A DNA stretch of 64,000 nucleotides from Streptomyces vinaceus (GCF_008704935.1 NZ_CP023692.1:5175001-5239000); one strand, 5' to 3'; positions 1 through 8,218 are shown, counted from the first letter of the stretch. Notes: generated by a model not told the origin, from the sequence alone. Program-made: numbers and translations.

Positions 1-360
1 CCTTCGGGGCCACTGCCCCGGCCGGCCGCCGGTTCCCGCGCACCCCCACCCACGCCATGGGCAGCACCGAGATCAAGGCCGCGCCCCTGCGCGTCGTCGT
101 CCTCGACGTCGCCGACCGTCACGAGGACCTGGAGGCCGTGCGGCAGGGCCGCGCCGAGGACGTACCCGACGAGACCTTGTACCCGGGCCCCGGGCCTCGG
201 CGTGACCGCCGCCGACCAGGTCCTCGACGACCTGCGCACCTTCCTCGTCACGCAGCCGGCCGGGCACCTGGCGCCCGTACGGGGTCCCGCCCGGCCGGGG
301 CCCGGACGCCGTCACCCCGCGGGGACGGACCCGCTCCCGTGCGGACGGTAGCCTTGGCCT
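1..360. other. Upstream region without a confident gene
   Basis: No intact gene is visible before the Nif3-like gene. Two short protein-like stretches on the plus strand, near 57-190 and 190-300, lie in different frames and do not join, so this could be a decayed gene end or simply high-GC noise. I assign no function. Confidence 0.4.
349..354 (+). promoter_or_regulatory. Candidate -10 (TAGCCT) for a leaderless nif3-like mRNA
   Basis: TAGCCT lies 6 nt before the GTG at 361 and fits TANNNT. No Shine-Dalgarno sequence is present, so transcription probably starts at or next to the start codon. Confidence 0.45.
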
Positions 361-1227
361 GTGCCCCGTCTCTCCGAAGTCATCGCCGCGCTGGACGCCC
401 TCTGGCCCCCCTCGCGGGCCGAGCAGTGGGACGCCGTCGGAACCGTCTGCGGCGATCCCGACGCCGAGGTCTCCCGCGTCCTGTTCGCCGTGGACCCCGT
501 ACAGGACGTCGTCGACGAGGCCGTGAAGCTGGGCGCCGACCTCGTCGTCACCCACCACCCCCTCTATCTGCGCGGCACCACGACCGTCGAGGCCGGCACC
601 TTCAAGGGCCGCGTCGTGCACACGCTGATCAAGAACGACATCGCGCTGCACGTCGCCCACACCAACGCCGACACCGCCGACCCCGGCGTCTCCGACGCCC
701 TCGCCGGCGCCCTCGACCTGCGCATCACCGGCCCGCTGGTGCCCGACGCGAGCGACCCCGAGGGCCGCAGGGGCCTCGGCCGGATCTGCGAGCTGGACCG
801 CCCCGAGACCCTGCGGGAGTTCGCCGCGCGCGCCGCCGCCCGGCTGCCGCGGACCGCCCAGGGCATCCGCGTCGCCGGCGACCCGGACGCGCTCGTGCGC
901 ACCGTCGCCGTCAGCGGCGGCTCCGGCGACAGCCTCTTCGACCAGGTCCGGGCCGCCGGCGTGGACGTGTTCCTCACCGCAGACCTGCGCCACCACCCCG
1001 TGTCCGAAGCCCGCGAGCGCAGCCCGCTCGCGCTCGTCGACGCCGCGCACTGGGCCACCGAGTGGCCCTGGTGCGAGCAGGCGGCGGCGCAGCTCGACGC
1101 GATCTCCGAGCGCCACGGCTGGGGTCTGCGCACCCACGTCTCGCGCACGGTCACCGACCCGTGGACGGCGCACGCGCCGTCCGACGTTCCTTCATCTCCC
1201 TCTTCTATCTCAGGAGCCCCCAACTGA
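361..1227 (+). CDS. Nif3-like dinuclear metal center hexameric protein
   Basis: A 288-residue member of the Nif3/DUF34 (YbgI) family, a conserved cytosolic metal-binding protein whose biochemical role is still debated; GTP cyclohydrolase I type 2 labels exist for relatives but are uncertain. Visible family features are the N-terminal substrate-like segment, the THHPLYLR metal motif near residue 63 and the conserved histidines around HTNAD near residue 100; the C-terminal half contains FLTADLRHHP and DAAHW, which supply the second set of metal ligands. The GTG at 361 is chosen because it begins the family N-terminus and has a -10-like box 6 nt upstream. The stop overlaps the next gene by 4 nt, so the two are translationally coupled. 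Confidence 0.9.
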   Translation: MPRLSEVIAALDALWPPSRAEQWDAVGTVCGDPDAEVSRVLFAVDPVQDVVDEAVKLGADLVVTHHPLYLRGTTTVEAGTFKGRVVHTLIKNDIALHVAHTNADTADPGVSDALAGALDLRITGPLVPDASDPEGRRGLGRICELDRPETLREFAARAAARLPRTAQGIRVAGDPDALVRTVAVSGGSGDSLFDQVRAAGVDVFLTADLRHHPVSEARERSPLALVDAAHWATEWPWCEQAAAQLDAISERHGWGLRTHVSRTVTDPWTAHAPSDVPSSPSSISGAPN

Positions 1228-1967
1228 ACGCCGAGCCCGCCGACCAGATCCGACTCCTCGACGTCCAGGCCCTGGACGTCCGGCTGTCTCAGCTCGCCCA
1301 CAAGCGCAAGTCGCTGCCGGAGCACACCGAGGTCGAGTCCCTGACCAAGGACCTGACGCAGCAGCGCGACCTGCTCGTGGCGGCCCAGACGCAGGCGAGC
1401 GACGCCGCCCGCGAGCAGACCAAGGCGGAGCAGGACGTCGACCAGGTGCGCCAGCGCGCGGCCCGCGACCAGCAGCGGCTCGACTCCGGCGCGGGCATCT
1501 CCGCCCGCGACCTGGCGAACCTGCAGAGCGAGGTCGTCTCCCTCGCCAAGCGCCAGGCCGACCTGGAGGACGTGGTCCTGGAGGTCATGGAGCGCCTGGA
1601 GGGCGCCCAGGAGCGGGTCACCGAGCTGACCGAGCGGGTCTCCGCCCTCGAAGCCAAGCTGACGGACGCCACCGCCCGCCGCGACGCGGCCACCGGCGAG
1701 CTCGACGCCGAGGCCGCGAAGGTCACCAAGGACCGCGAGGTCATCGTGGCCTCGATGCCGGCCGACCTGATGGCCCTGTACGAGAAGATCCGCGTCAAGC
1801 AGGGCGGCGTCGGCGCCGCGCGCCTGTACCAGCGCCGCTGCGAGGGCTGCCGCCTGGAGCTCGACATGGCCGAGGTCAACGAGATCAAGGCCGCCGCCCG
1901 CGACCAGGTCGTACGCCACGAGAACTGCGGCCGCATCCTGGTCCGTACGGCCGACTCGGGCATCTGA
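1224..1967 (+). CDS. C4-type zinc ribbon, coiled-coil protein
   Basis: A 247-residue protein of the actinobacterial zf-RING_7 (C4-type zinc ribbon) family. Residues about 5-190 are almost wholly heptad-rich coiled coil (many E, A, K, R, Q), followed by a zinc ribbon with CEGC (RRCEGCRLEL) and a C-terminal HENCGRILVR, so the four expected ligands are not all plain cysteine pairs (C-x2-C then a single C near the end). The role is unknown; the family is usually encoded between Nif3 and RNase HI, as here, suggesting a housekeeping nucleic-acid function. The best start is a CTG at 1224, overlapping the upstream stop and preceded by AGGAG 7 nt away; no ATG/GTG lies nearby in frame. The next gene overlaps by 1 nt. 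Confidence 0.85.
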   Translation: MNAEPADQIRLLDVQALDVRLSQLAHKRKSLPEHTEVESLTKDLTQQRDLLVAAQTQASDAAREQTKAEQDVDQVRQRAARDQQRLDSGAGISARDLANLQSEVVSLAKRQADLEDVVLEVMERLEGAQERVTELTERVSALEAKLTDATARRDAATGELDAEAAKVTKDREVIVASMPADLMALYEKIRVKQGGVGAARLYQRRCEGCRLELDMAEVNEIKAAARDQVVRHENCGRILVRTADSGI

Positions 1968-3298
1968 TGCAGAGGCCCCTCCGGTTCGTCGTGGAGGCGG
2001 ACGGCGGCTCCCGGGGCAATCCGGGGCCCGCCGGCTACGGCGCGGTCGTCCTCGACCCGGCGACGGGCGAGACGCTGGCCGAGCGCGCGGAGTACATCGG
2101 CGTCGCGACGAACAACGTGGCCGAGTACAAGGGCCTGATCGCCGGTCTGAAGGCGGCCCGCGAGCTGTCCGCCGACGCCGTGGTGCAGGTCCGCATGGAC
2201 TCCAAGCTGGTCGTCGAGCAGATGTCGGGCCGCTGGAAGATCAAGCACCCGGACATGAAGCCCCTCGCGGCGGAGGCGGCGAAGATCCTGCCGCGCGCGC
2301 AGGTCACGTACGAATGGATCCCGCGCGAGCGCAACAAGCACGCGGACCGGCTCGCCAACGAGGCGATGGACGCGGGCAAGCGCGGCGGGCAGTGGGAGCC
2401 GTCGGCCTCTTCGGCGGCCCTGGACGCCTCGGCGGCGCGCGCCCTGGCCGCCCCGCCGGCGGGCCCCCCGGGGGACGCCGCGAAGGGGGCCGCCGCCGTA
2501 CGGGCCGCCCTCGCCACGGCTTCCGGTACGTCGGCCACCGCACCGGCACGCGCGGAGGCAGGGGCCGGCACCCTGTTCGCGGAGCACGACGCCACCGCGG
2601 CGGGCCTCGTCCCCGCCCCGGCGCCGGGCCCGGCCAGGGCCCCGTCCGCCACGCCGGGCTGGGGCCCCGACATGGGGACCCCGGCGACCTTCGTGCTGCT
2701 GCGCCACGGGGAGACGGCCCTCACCCCGCAGAAGCGCTTCTCCGGCAGCGGCGGCACCGACCCGGAGCTGTCCGAGGCCGGCCGCCGCCAGGCATCGGCG
2801 GTCGCCGAGGCCCTGGCCGCGCGCGGCACCGTCCAGGCGATCGTCAGCTCCCCGCTGCGCCGCTGCCGGGAGACCGCGCAGGCCGTGGCGGACCGCCTCG
2901 GCCTCGCGGTGACCGTCGAGGAGGGCCTGCGCGAGGTGGACTTCGGGGCCTGGGAGGGCCTGACCTTCGGCGAGGTGCGCGAGCGCTTCCCGGACGACCT
3001 CCAGGCCTGGCTGGACTCCCCGAAGGCGGCCCCGACGGGAGGCGGGGAGAGCTTCACGGCCGCCACCCGCCGCATCTCGGCGACCCGGGACCGGCTGCTG
3101 GCCGCGCACGCGGGCCGTACGGTGCTGCTGGTCACGCACGTGACCCCGGTCAAGATCCTGGTCCGCCTGGCCCTGGGCGCCCCGCCGGAGGCGCTCTTCA
3201 AGATGGAGCTCTCCGCGGCCTCCCTCTCGGCGGTGGCCTACTACGCCGACGGCAACGCCTCGGTGCGCCTGCTGAACGACACCTCGCACCTGCGCTAG
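1967..3298 (+). CDS. Bifunctional RNase HI / histidine phosphatase (CobC-like)
   Basis: A 443-residue fusion. Residues 1-140 are RNase HI: VEADGGSRGNPGPAGYG with the first catalytic Asp, the NNVAEY segment carrying the Glu, the RMDSKLV Asp, and the terminal HADRLAN Asp. An Ala/Pro-rich linker (about 140-235) leads to a histidine phosphatase domain with the LRHGE motif near residue 245 and a late THVTPVK histidine. The architecture matches the mycobacterial Rv2228c type, where the N-domain cleaves RNA in RNA:DNA hybrids and the C-domain acts as an acid/alpha-ribazole-type phosphatase. ATG at 1967 shares one base with the upstream stop, so this is the third gene of a coupled operon; a strong hairpin follows at 3318. 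Confidence 0.92.
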   Translation: MQRPLRFVVEADGGSRGNPGPAGYGAVVLDPATGETLAERAEYIGVATNNVAEYKGLIAGLKAARELSADAVVQVRMDSKLVVEQMSGRWKIKHPDMKPLAAEAAKILPRAQVTYEWIPRERNKHADRLANEAMDAGKRGGQWEPSASSAALDASAARALAAPPAGPPGDAAKGAAAVRAALATASGTSATAPARAEAGAGTLFAEHDATAAGLVPAPAPGPARAPSATPGWGPDMGTPATFVLLRHGETALTPQKRFSGSGGTDPELSEAGRRQASAVAEALAARGTVQAIVSSPLRRCRETAQAVADRLGLAVTVEEGLREVDFGAWEGLTFGEVRERFPDDLQAWLDSPKAAPTGGGESFTAATRRISATRDRLLAAHAGRTVLLVTHVTPVKILVRLALGAPPEALFKMELSAASLSAVAYYADGNASVRLLNDTSHLR

Positions 3299-3317
3299 CG
3301 GGGCGGCGGCGAACACG

Positions 3318-3355
3318 CCGAAGGGCCCGCCCCCTGACGGGGACGGGCCCTTCGG
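3318..3355. terminator. Bidirectional hairpin terminator
   Basis: CCGAAGGGCCCG pairs perfectly with CGGGCCCTTCGG (12 bp), with further CCCC/GGGG pairing in the loop. It lies 20 nt after the RNase HI/phosphatase stop and 12 nt beyond the 3' end of rnpB on the opposite strand, so it can end both transcripts. Confidence 0.8.
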
Positions 3356-3366
3356 CTTCGTCGGGT

Positions 3367-3775
3367 GCAGAACAACCGGAGCTGTACGCCGGGTTCTGTC
3401 GCCCGGCGACCTCGCGGTCGCCGGGGAGACGGCCATCCATCTAGGACCGGCGTTGCCGCCGGCCTCCTGCGGTCTACCCGCGAACTCGGGCGGGCAGCCC
3501 TCGAACGTTCGCGCAGAGCCGTCCGAAGACGGCTCCTCTTGACCTTGCTCCGGGTGGGGTTTACCTAGCCGCCTGGGTCACCCCAGGCGCTGGTGGTCTC
3601 TTACACCACCGTTTCACCCTTACCGAGGGCCGAAGCCCCGGCGGTCTGTTTTCTGTGGCACTGTCCCGCGGGTCACCCCGGGTGGCCGTTAGCCACCACC
3701 CTGCCCTGTGGAGCCCGGACGTTCCTCGGCGGGATCCGGGGATCCCGACGCGGCCGCCCGCTCCGGTTGTTCTGC
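3367..3775 (-). ncRNA. rnpB: RNase P RNA (M1 RNA, type A)
   Basis: The catalytic RNA of RNase P, which matures tRNA 5' ends. On the minus strand the conserved bacterial core GAGGAACGTCCGGGCTCC (variant of GAGGAAAGTCCGGGC) occurs just after the 5' arm, and the 3' part holds the ACAGAA...CGGCGTACAG type end. The termini form P1: GCAGAACAACCGGAGC at the 5' end pairs exactly with GCTCCGGTTGTTCTGC at the 3' end, which sets the ends given here. Length of about 409 nt fits Streptomyces. A TAGCAT -10 lies just upstream (3784-3789). Short ORFs drawn through this span are not genes. Confidence 0.95.
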
Positions 3776-3783
3776 GAGTGACC

Positions 3784-3789
3784 ATGCTA
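3784..3789 (-). promoter_or_regulatory. Candidate rnpB -10 (TAGCAT)
   Basis: TAGCAT on the minus strand ends about 8 nt before the P1 stem of rnpB. The matching -35 region (GGTCAA/TCAAGC, 3807-3814) coincides with the -35 of the divergent merR promoter. Confidence 0.5.
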
Positions 3790-3808
3790 CCCGCGCCGGG
3801 CGCCGCGC

Positions 3809-3839
3809 TTGACCTTGACGCAGCGGCAGGGTTTCTACT
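3809..3839 (+). promoter_or_regulatory. MerR-type promoter with 19-bp spacer and imperfect dyad
   Basis: TTGACC (3809-3814) and TCTACT (3834-3839) are separated by 19 bp, the over-long spacer characteristic of promoters controlled by MerR regulators. The spacer holds an imperfect dyad (CCTTGACGC / GCGGCAGGG, 7 of 9 positions). The predicted transcription start falls at or next to the ATG at 3847, so the message may be leaderless. Confidence 0.65.
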
Positions 3840-3846
3840 GGAGGGC

Positions 3847-4596
3847 ATGCGGATCGGAGAGATCGCCGCGCTGGTCGGGGTCACCACCCGGGCCATCCGG
3901 CACTACCACCATGTCGGCCTGCTTCCGGAGCCGGAGCGCAGGTCCAACGGGTATCGCGCGTACAGCGTGCGCGACGCCGTCCTGCTGGCGCGGGTGCGCC
4001 GGCTCGCCGAGCTCGGGCTGAGCCTCGACGAGGTCCGGGACGTGCTCGCGGACGACGCGGGGCGCGAGCTGGCCGACGTACTCGAAGAGCTCGACGCCGA
4101 CCTGGCCCGGCAGGAGGCCGCGATCGGGGAGCGCCGCCGGCGGCTCGCCGCGCTGCGGGCCGCGCCGCCCGGGGAGGACGGGCCGCTCTCGCCGGCCCTG
4201 GCCGCGTTGCTCGCCAAGGCGCCCGAGACGGACTCGCCGAGCGCCGCGATGGACCGCGAGCACCTGACGCTGCTGGATTCGGCGGGAGAGGTCGGCGCCG
4301 AACTGTACGCGGCGCTCGGCGCGGTGGCCGCCGATCCGGCCGTCCTCGCCCTGTACGAGCGGCTCGACGAGCTCGCCGACGCCGCCGTGGACGACCCGCG
4401 CATCCCACCGCTCGCCGCCGCGATGGTGGCGTCCGTGCCCGAGGGGGTCTTCGAGGCGATCCCGGCCGGCGGCGGGGCGGCGGGCGGGGGGTTCGGCGAG
4501 GGGTTCAAGGAGGCGCTGCTCGCGGAGTTCGCCCCGGCGCAGGCGGAGGTCGTCCGCCGGGTCATGGAGACGTTCGTGGAGAGGGTGCGGGGATGA
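3847..4596 (+). CDS. MerR family transcriptional regulator
   Basis: A 249-residue regulator. Residues 1-70 form the MerR winged helix (MRIGEIAALVGVTTRAIRHY, then HHVGLLPEPERRSNGYRAY), followed by a dimerisation helix (about 75-120) and a larger effector-type C-terminal domain without metal-binding cysteine motifs, so it is probably not a metal sensor. ATG 3847 is chosen because the domain starts there and GGAGGG lies close upstream; longer readings run into rnpB. It is followed by a membrane-protein gene with a 4-nt ATGA overlap, so the two are cotranscribed and the membrane protein is the likely partner or target. The upstream promoter looks autoregulated. Confidence 0.88.
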   Translation: MRIGEIAALVGVTTRAIRHYHHVGLLPEPERRSNGYRAYSVRDAVLLARVRRLAELGLSLDEVRDVLADDAGRELADVLEELDADLARQEAAIGERRRRLAALRAAPPGEDGPLSPALAALLAKAPETDSPSAAMDREHLTLLDSAGEVGAELYAALGAVAADPAVLALYERLDELADAAVDDPRIPPLAAAMVASVPEGVFEAIPAGGGAAGGGFGEGFKEALLAEFAPAQAEVVRRVMETFVERVRG

Positions 4597-5222
4597 GGCA
4601 GATCGTCGGGGCATGGGCCGGGGTGCCGCTGCCCGTGCGGAGGCTGCTGGCGCACGAACTGCGCTCGGCGGCCTCGCTGGGGCGGTGGGTGCTGCGCAGG
4701 CCGCCGCACGGGGTGGGCGCGGGCGAGCTCGCCGCCGCGTACACCGGACCGCAGACGGCCATGATGTACGGGCTGGTGTTCGTAGCGCTGATCGAGACCG
4801 TCGCGCTGTCCCTGCTGATCCCCTGGCCGTCCGTCCACCGCGTGGTGCTCGTCCTCGACGTGTACGGGGTGCTGCTGATGCTGGCGATGCACGCCGCCTG
4901 CGTGACCCGGCCGCACGTGGTCCGCCGGGACGGCTCCCTGCGGATCCGGTACGGGGCACTGTTCGACCTGACCGTCCCCGCGGACGCGGTGGCTTCGGCC
5001 CGGGTGGACCGGCGCTATCCGCAGGGGCGGCTCGTCAGCCTCTCCGAGGACGGGGTGCTCGACCTGATCGTCGGGAGCCAGACCACGGTGACCGTGGAGC
5101 TGAACCGGCCGCTCCCCTTCACCCGGCCCCTCGGCTCCCGGGCCGAGGCCCGCACCCTCCGCTTCCACGCCGACGACCCGCGTGCGCTGGTGGCCGCACT
5201 GCGGCAACCCGCACCCCCGTGA
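4593..5222 (+). CDS. Hypothetical membrane protein coupled to merR
   Basis: A 209-residue protein with two adjacent hydrophobic segments (about residues 55-75, MMYGLVFVALIETVALSLLI, and 83-103), then a soluble C-terminal domain of beta character (VVRRDGSLRIRYG, DLTVPADAVASARVD) that resembles a PH-like membrane-associated domain in outline only. I do not recognise a named family. ATG 4593 overlaps the merR stop by 4 nt, so it is translated from the MerR operon and may be the response gene of that regulator. No signal peptide is apparent, and the Arg-rich N-terminus is probably cytoplasmic. Confidence 0.75.
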   Translation: MRQIVGAWAGVPLPVRRLLAHELRSAASLGRWVLRRPPHGVGAGELAAAYTGPQTAMMYGLVFVALIETVALSLLIPWPSVHRVVLVLDVYGVLLMLAMHAACVTRPHVVRRDGSLRIRYGALFDLTVPADAVASARVDRRYPQGRLVSLSEDGVLDLIVGSQTTVTVELNRPLPFTRPLGSRAEARTLRFHADDPRALVAALRQPAPP

Positions 5223-5258
5223 CGGGCTGCCGCACTGCGTCGGGACCCTCCGGGGGGA

Positions 5259-5648
5259 TGAGGAGTCGTGCGCCGAGCCCGGCGGCAGCCCGCCGCGCAG
5301 GGCCGCGATCCGGGAGGGCGACAGTCCGGTCAGGGCCTTCACGTCCCGGCCGAAGTGGGCCTGGTCGTGGTAGCCGCAGGCCGCCGCGACCCGGGCCGGG
5401 GCCACCCCGGCCGCCAGCAGCCGCAGGGCGTGCTGGAGCCGGAACACCCGGGCGACGCCCTTGGGGGAGAGCCCGACCTGTTCGCGGAAGCGGGCGCGCA
5501 GGGTGCGGGCGCTCCAGCCGGTCCCGGCCGCGGCCAGGGCCGGCGAGCCGCTGTCGGCCCACAGCCGGGCAAGCGCCCCGCGCACCTCGGGCGCGGCGGC
5601 CGGCCCCCGCTCCAGGCGGCCGGTGAACACCGCGTCGAGCAGGTCGAA
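5259..5648 (-). pseudogene. Truncated AraC/XylS-type regulator remnant
   Basis: About 125 residues of a C-terminal AraC DNA-binding domain can be read: WSARTLRARFREQVGLSPKG, RVFRLQHALRLL, ACGYHDQAHFGRDVK and ALTGLSPSRI form the two helix-turn-helix units. The usual effector domain of about 150 residues is missing. The only convincing upstream ATG (5760) is in another frame, and the HTH frame has no stop before it runs antisense into the neighbouring plus-strand gene. One or more frameshifts, or a decayed gene, would explain this. A short GTG-started protein (5630) is the alternative. Confidence 0.5.
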
Positions 5649-5837
5649 GCGCGGTGGGGGCGCAGTGCGCGGTGGGTCGGCGGCGGTGCGTGTCCGGAGT
5701 GCCGGCCGGCGGGGCTGCGGCCGGTGCGGCCGGGCGTACGGACATGTCGACGGAACCCATCGCCGGCCTCCCCGCCTGCTGCGCAGATGATGACAGGCGA
5801 CGGGCGCCCTGGCCAGAGCCGGCCGGGGGCCATCCGC

Positions 5838-7304
5838 TCAGGCGGGCGCGAACAGCACCTTCGCCCGGCCCGGGTCGGCCTGTGTCAGCCGGACCCGGAT
5901 GCGGTCGCCCAGCGGCAGCCGCGCGGAGGGGGATTCGACCCGGCCGACCACCGCCGGCTCCTCCAGGTGGACCGTGCCCACCTGCGGCTCGTGGTCCTTG
6001 ACGTCGATCACGGTCGCCTCGAAGGTCTCCCCGACGTGGTCCTTCAGCAGGGCCGCCTCGACGAGGTCCACGCACTCCCGTTCCGCCGTGTTGGCCAGCC
6101 TGCTGCCCTCCGCCATCCGCTGCGGGAGCGCGTCCAGCGCCTCCAGCGCCCACGCCGGGGGCGCGGCCCCCGCCACCGCCGCCACGCACAGCTCGCCCGC
6201 GTACCGGTCGACGAGCCGGCGCAGCGGCGCGGTGCAGTGCGCGTACGGGGCCGCCACCGCGGCGTGCAGGAGGGGGCCGGGGGCCCGGCCGCCGGTGAAC
6301 ACCGTGTACCCCGCGCCGCGCAGCAGGGCCGTGCACTCCTGGAGGAAGGCGGCGTGGGCGGGCAGGTGCGGGTCGAGGGTGCGCACCAGCTCGGCGTACG
6401 GCACGTGGTGCGGCCAGTCGATGCGCAGGGCGGCGGCGGTGCGCCGGAGCCGGCCGACCGCTCCGTCGGGGGCGCTGGGGAGGGTGCGCAGGATCCCGGT
6501 GCCCGTGGCGAGCATCAGCTCGGCGGCGGCCATGCCGGCCATGAGGGAGATCTGGGCGTTCCAGCCGTCGGCGGGGAGGGGGGCCCGGTAGGCGAGGGTG
6601 TACGAGCCGTCCCGGGCGACGATCTCCTGCTCGGGCACGTTCAGCGAGATCCCGCCGCGCTCCTGCTCCAGGGTCTCGCGCAGCCGCCCGATCTCCCGCA
6701 GCAGGGCGAGGGGCTCTTCGGCGGTGCCGGAGTCGATCGCCCGCTGGACCCCGGCGTAGTCCAGCCTGGCCCGGCTGCGGACCAGCGCCCGGCGGACGTC
6801 GGTGGTCTCGACGCGGCCGGCGGAGTCCAGGTCGAAGCGCCACAGCAGGACCGGACAGGTCTGGCCGGGCAGCAGGCTGGCCGCGCCCTCGGAGAGGACG
6901 GCGGGATGGAGGGGGACCTTGCCGTCGGGGAAGTAGAGGGTGGTGACGCGCCGCTGGACCTCGGCGTCGAGGGCGCCGCCGGGAGTGACGAAGGCGGCGA
7001 CGTCGGCGATGGCGTAGTGCACGCGGTAGCCGGCGCCGCTGTTGCCGTTGCCGCTGCCGGTCGGGCGCCTGGCCAGGTGCATGGCCTGGTCCAGGTCGCG
7101 GGAGGTGGGTGGGTCGATGGTGAACAGGGGCAGGTCGGTGGCGTCCAGGTCCGGCAGCCGTGGGGCGCGCGCCGCCTGCTCGGCCTCGGCGAGCACCGCG
7201 GCCGGGAACTCCCCGGGCACGCCCAGCTCCGTCCGCAGTTCACGCAGCGCGGCCCGCAGGGCGGCCCCGTCGGTGCCGGTCATGTGCATGGGACGGCGTG
7301 GCAT
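5838..7304 (-). CDS. RNB-domain ribonuclease (RNase II/R family)
   Basis: A 488-residue exoribonuclease of the RNB family, expected to degrade RNA 3' to 5' in the cytoplasm. The catalytic block is plain: DLPLFTIDPPTSRDLDQAMH (about residues 57-80) carries the clustered Asp residues that bind Mg2+. A second conserved block (YAHCTAPLRRLVDRY) near residue 360 is the RNB C-terminal signature. The protein is shorter than RNase R or RNase II and lacks a clear N-terminal cold-shock domain; a C-terminal S1-like part is short. ATG 7304 is preceded by TACGCT at 6 nt and no RBS, so the mRNA is probably leaderless. Confidence 0.88.
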   Translation of the reverse strand: MPRRPMHMTGTDGAALRAALRELRTELGVPGEFPAAVLAEAEQAARAPRLPDLDATDLPLFTIDPPTSRDLDQAMHLARRPTGSGNGNSGAGYRVHYAIADVAAFVTPGGALDAEVQRRVTTLYFPDGKVPLHPAVLSEGAASLLPGQTCPVLLWRFDLDSAGRVETTDVRRALVRSRARLDYAGVQRAIDSGTAEEPLALLREIGRLRETLEQERGGISLNVPEQEIVARDGSYTLAYRAPLPADGWNAQISLMAGMAAAELMLATGTGILRTLPSAPDGAVGRLRRTAAALRIDWPHHVPYAELVRTLDPHLPAHAAFLQECTALLRGAGYTVFTGGRAPGPLLHAAVAAPYAHCTAPLRRLVDRYAGELCVAAVAGAAPPAWALEALDALPQRMAEGSRLANTAERECVDLVEAALLKDHVGETFEATVIDVKDHEPQVGTVHLEEPAVVGRVESPSARLPLGDRIRVRLTQADPGRAKVLFAPA

Positions 7305-7310
7305 GGGTCG

Positions 7311-7316
7311 AGCGTA
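7311..7316 (-). promoter_or_regulatory. Candidate -10 (TACGCT) for leaderless RNB gene
   Basis: TACGCT on the minus strand lies 6 nt before ATG 7304; no Shine-Dalgarno sequence is present. Confidence 0.45.
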
Positions 7317-7406
7317 TTGCGGGTGGCGCCGGGGGGCGCGGCGAGAGCCTTACCCTGGCTCGGGGGCCGCACCCCCTGCGCCGCGTCGTACTGAAGGAGA
7401 ACCACC

Positions 7407-8207
7407 GTGCTCGTGCTGCTGCCGCCGTCCGAGGGAAAGGCCGCCGGCGGGTCCGGCGCGCCCCTGGAGCCGCAGGCGCTGTCGCTGCCGGGACTGGCCG
7501 AGGCACGGGCGGCCGTGCTGGAGGAACTCGTCGAGCTGTGCGCGGGTGACGAGCTGAAGGCCCGCGAGGTGCTCGGCCTGAGCGAGGGGCTGCGCGGCGA
7601 GGTGGCGAAGAACGCCGGGCTGCGCTCCGCGGTGGCCCGGCCTGCGGGGGAGATCTACACCGGCGTCCTGTACGACGCGCTGGACCTGGCCGGCCTGCCG
7701 GCGGCGGCGCGGGCGGCGGCGGAGCGCTCGCTCCTCGTGTTCTCGGGCCTGTGGGGCGCGGTCCGGGTGACCGACCGGATCCCTTCGTACCGCTGCTCGA
7801 TGGGCGTGAAGCTGCCGGGGCTGGGCGCGCTCGGGGCGTACTGGCGCGAGCCGATGGCGGCGGTGATGCCGGAGGCGGCGGGGGAGGGGCTGGTGCTGGA
7901 CCTGCGGTCCTCGGCGTACGCGTCGGCGTGGAAGCCGAAGGGCGAGGTGGCGGGGCGCACGGCCACGGTGCGGGTGCTGCACTCGCAGATCGTGGACGGG
8001 GTGGAGAAGCGGTCGGTGGTGAGCCACTTCAACAAGGCGACGAAGGGGCGGCTGGTACGGGACCTGCTCGTCGCCGGGGCCGCGCCGCAGGGCCCGGCGG
8101 CGCTGGTCACCGCGCTGCGCGACCTGGGCTACACCGTCGAGGCCGAGGCCCCGGCGAAGCCCGGCAAGGCCTGGTCCCTCGACGTGGTCGTCACCCAGAT
8201 CCACTGA
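7407..8207 (+). CDS. yaaA: YaaA-family peroxide stress protein
   Basis: A 266-residue YaaA/DUF328 (UPF0246) protein. The family limits intracellular iron and Fenton damage under peroxide stress in Escherichia coli and has a DNA-binding fold. Diagnostic stretches are MLVLLPPSEGK at the start, ARPAGEIYTGVLYDAL, FSGLWGAVRVTD with IPSYRCSMG, and VVSHFNKATKGRLVRDL near residue 200. GTG 7407 has AAGGAG about 8 nt upstream. The gene stands alone, divergent from the RNB nuclease and convergent with the primase-like gene. Confidence 0.9.
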   Translation: MLVLLPPSEGKAAGGSGAPLEPQALSLPGLAEARAAVLEELVELCAGDELKAREVLGLSEGLRGEVAKNAGLRSAVARPAGEIYTGVLYDALDLAGLPAAARAAAERSLLVFSGLWGAVRVTDRIPSYRCSMGVKLPGLGALGAYWREPMAAVMPEAAGEGLVLDLRSSAYASAWKPKGEVAGRTATVRVLHSQIVDGVEKRSVVSHFNKATKGRLVRDLLVAGAAPQGPAALVTALRDLGYTVEAEAPAKPGKAWSLDVVVTQIH

Positions 8208-8218
8208 CCGCCGCCGGT

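Noticed and set aside
57..1223. Plus-strand frame extending the zinc-ribbon gene to 57
   Set aside because: It runs out of frame through the Nif3 gene and has no protein features before residue 390; the true gene starts at 1224.
1289..3436. Very long minus-strand open frames opposite the zinc-ribbon and RNase HI genes
   Set aside because: They are antisense shadows in high-GC DNA, rich in Arg/Gly/Pro, without family motifs, and the plus-strand genes are clear.
3365..3896. Short open frames across the RNase P RNA
   Set aside because: The region is a structured RNA with the conserved core and paired ends; the frames have no protein features.
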